Of a DNA stretch of 63,013 nt, positions 62,163 through 63,013 are shown piece after piece. Source of the stretch: an uncultured Acetatifactor sp. (lineage in GTDB: Bacteria > Bacillota > Clostridia > Lachnospirales > Lachnospiraceae); assembly GCA_947629645.1 (NCBI GenBank), contig CANREV010000018.1:1-63013 (forward strand). Reading direction: 5' to 3'. The position numbers were made by a program, and so were the translations under genes. Position 1 is the first letter of the stretch. Every line of letters starts with the position of its first letter. Below the pieces are notes generated by a model. The model was given only the letters and a program-made list of their open reading frames with translations, was not told where the DNA came from and ran no database searches.

Positions 62163-62682
62163 TTAAAACTACCTCCAATTTCTTTTTTAAAAGCTGGCGC
62201 GCATGATACAGCCTGCTCTTTACGGTCCCCACGGACACCTTAAGCACTTTCGCGATCTGCATCGTATCCAGTTCTTCCATGTAATACAGTAATACCGCTG
62301 TTTTCAGCTTATCCGGAAGTTCATCTACCGCTTTGCGCACCAGAGCGTCCCTTTCTTCCTCCAAAACTTTTTCCTCAGAAGTTAAGGACCCATCCCCAAG
62401 ATATTCCAGGCCGTCCCCGTCCAGATAATCCTGAGTTTCCGCGATCCGTTTCCGCCACGCAAATTTACGCTTTTTGTTATTCCAGATTTTCAATGCCACA
62501 GAAAGGCAGAAACTTTTCATATTTCCTGCGGGATCGATACGGTCCAACAGTTCCACTACCTTAAGCCATGTGTCCTGATACAATTCGTCCGCTTCCGAAA
62601 CATTTCCGGTCAGATATCTGCAAAAAGAATAGATCTCCCTGCCGTATGTATCAATACATTCCGCCAGCTCCTTTTTTGTCAT
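62152..62682 (-). CDS. ECF-type RNA polymerase sigma factor
   Basis: This 176-residue sigma-70 family protein has only regions 2 and 4. Region 2 (YSFCRYLTGNVSEADELYQDTWLKVVELL) carries the core-binding and -10 recognition helices, and region 4 (LKTAVLLYYMEELDTMQIAKVLKVSVGTVKSRLYHARQLLKK) the -35 recognition helix-turn-helix. A short acidic linker lies between. It is encoded before the anti-sigma-like protein. GGAGCAGT precedes ATG 62682. The regulon cannot be read from the window. Confidence 0.94.
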   Translation of the reverse strand: MTKKELAECIDTYGREIYSFCRYLTGNVSEADELYQDTWLKVVELLDRIDPAGNMKSFCLSVALKIWNNKKRKFAWRKRIAETQDYLDGDGLEYLGDGSLTSEEKVLEEERDALVRKAVDELPDKLKTAVLLYYMEELDTMQIAKVLKVSVGTVKSRLYHARQLLKKKLEVVLNEE

Positions 62683-62709
62683 TACTGCTCCTATCCAAAG
62701 ACGTCTTTT

Positions 62710-62731
62710 GTGAAGGAGTTGTGTCCTTCAC
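62710..62731. promoter_or_regulatory. Inverted repeat in the sigma-factor leader
   Basis: GTGAAGGA (62710-62717) and TCCTTCAC (62724-62731) form a perfect 8-bp stem with a 6-base loop just after the likely transcription start on the minus strand. It may be an operator or an mRNA hairpin. Confidence 0.55.
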
Positions 62732-62737
62732 CTGTAT

Positions 62738-62765
62738 ATTGTAACAATTCAGATAAAAGTTGCAA
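62738..62765 (-). promoter_or_regulatory. Promoter of the sigma/anti-sigma operon
   Basis: On the minus strand: TTGCAA (62760-62765), a 16-bp spacer and TACAAT (62738-62743). It looks like a sigma-A promoter, not an ECF type, which argues against simple autoregulation by this sigma factor. Confidence 0.55.
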
Positions 62766-63013
62766 AAAAATACGGGTAAATTTTTCCTGAAGCGGATAAA
62801 ATAAGCAGCTTCTGTTTTGAGGTTGAAATCAGAAATTTATAGGCGAAAAATTCAAACAAACATTCTTCAAACGGAATAAACAAGAAAGATGAAGCTATAT
62901 TAAATAAGCAGACACAGAAGTGTACTGCCGCTATCAAAAAGGGGCTGTCGGTTAATGCCGATTTTCCCCCTGACAAACGAAGATGAGACAATCCCGCCAG
63001 AATTCAGGCTTTT
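62766..63013. other. AT-rich spacer at right window edge, no gene seen
   Basis: No reading frame here has both a ribosome binding site and protein-like composition. Beyond the sigma-factor promoter I see no repeats or hairpins of note; a neighbouring gene probably lies outside the window. Confidence 0.4.

Noticed and set aside
62749..62991. 80-codon minus-strand frame at the right edge
   Set aside because: It overlaps the sigma-factor promoter, has no binding site and a non-protein-like mix of Phe/Leu runs.

Overview
The window looks like a stretch of a Lachnospiraceae (Clostridia) chromosome. The evidence is moderate G+C, strong AGGAGG-type ribosome binding sites, and a run of low-G+C Gram-positive housekeeping clusters: mreBCD-mrdA-minCDE-rodA-mgsA, rplU-prp-rpmA-obgE-yhbY-nadD-yqeK-rsfS, mutS-mutL-miaA, and lexA facing a LysM protein. 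The genus cannot be named from the sequence alone. I see no rRNA, tRNA, CRISPR array, insertion sequence or prophage.

Layout. (1) 0-4.1 kb, plus strand: an AgrA/AgrC-type LytTR regulator and GHKL kinase, followed by two unrecognised genes, the second resembling the flagellar cap protein FliD. Matching direct repeats lie in front of both transcription units. (2) 4.1-12.7 kb, plus strand: a hydrolase fossil, a MoxR/DUF58/DUF4129 envelope module, then two radical-SAM-linked proteins, RNase G/E and a NUDIX hydrolase. (3) 12.8-19.6 kb, mixed strands: dtd, a 42-residue membrane peptide, an AI-2E-type permease, rubrerythrin, a TtcA-like tRNA thiolase, a tyrosine recombinase, and the SOS pair LysM protein/lexA sharing an intergenic region with three LexA boxes. 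(4) 19.6-24.7 kb, minus strand: the ribosome and GTPase operon behind an L21-type leader, and a cytidylate-kinase-like gene. (5) 24.9-34.5 kb, minus: cstA and a partner gene, rluD-lspA-aroB-sepF-yggS, an HlyD-like protein, a small P-loop protein, a D,D-carboxypeptidase and mgsA. (6) 34.5-43.9 kb, minus: the elongation and division-site cluster rodA-minE-minD-minC-mrdA-mreD-mreC-mreB-radC-DUF4321. (7) 44-54.3 kb, minus: ynbB, miaA, mutL, mutS, miaB, pepT. (8) 54.3-62.7 kb, minus, accessory in character: a Na+/alanine symporter, an OmpR/HAMP two-component system with an attached membrane-anchored protein, a carboxylesterase with a translated 9-bp minisatellite, and an ECF sigma factor with an anti-sigma-like partner.

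How they work together. Regions 5-6 supply the cell-wall elongation and septum-placement machinery. Region 7 pairs mismatch repair with the two enzymes that successively modify tRNA A37 (MiaA then MiaB). Region 4 makes, processes and checks ribosomes. The most promising candidate for an undescribed system is the left-end LytTR circuit: a sensor and regulator that appear to control themselves and a two-gene operon of unknown, partly FliD-like proteins. Also notable are the triple LexA-box intergenic region, an Asp-to-Glu change at the catalytic position of methylglyoxal synthase, a roughly 240-residue insertion in PBP2, the minisatellite esterase, and the apparent split and inversion of the RNase G/L21 cluster.
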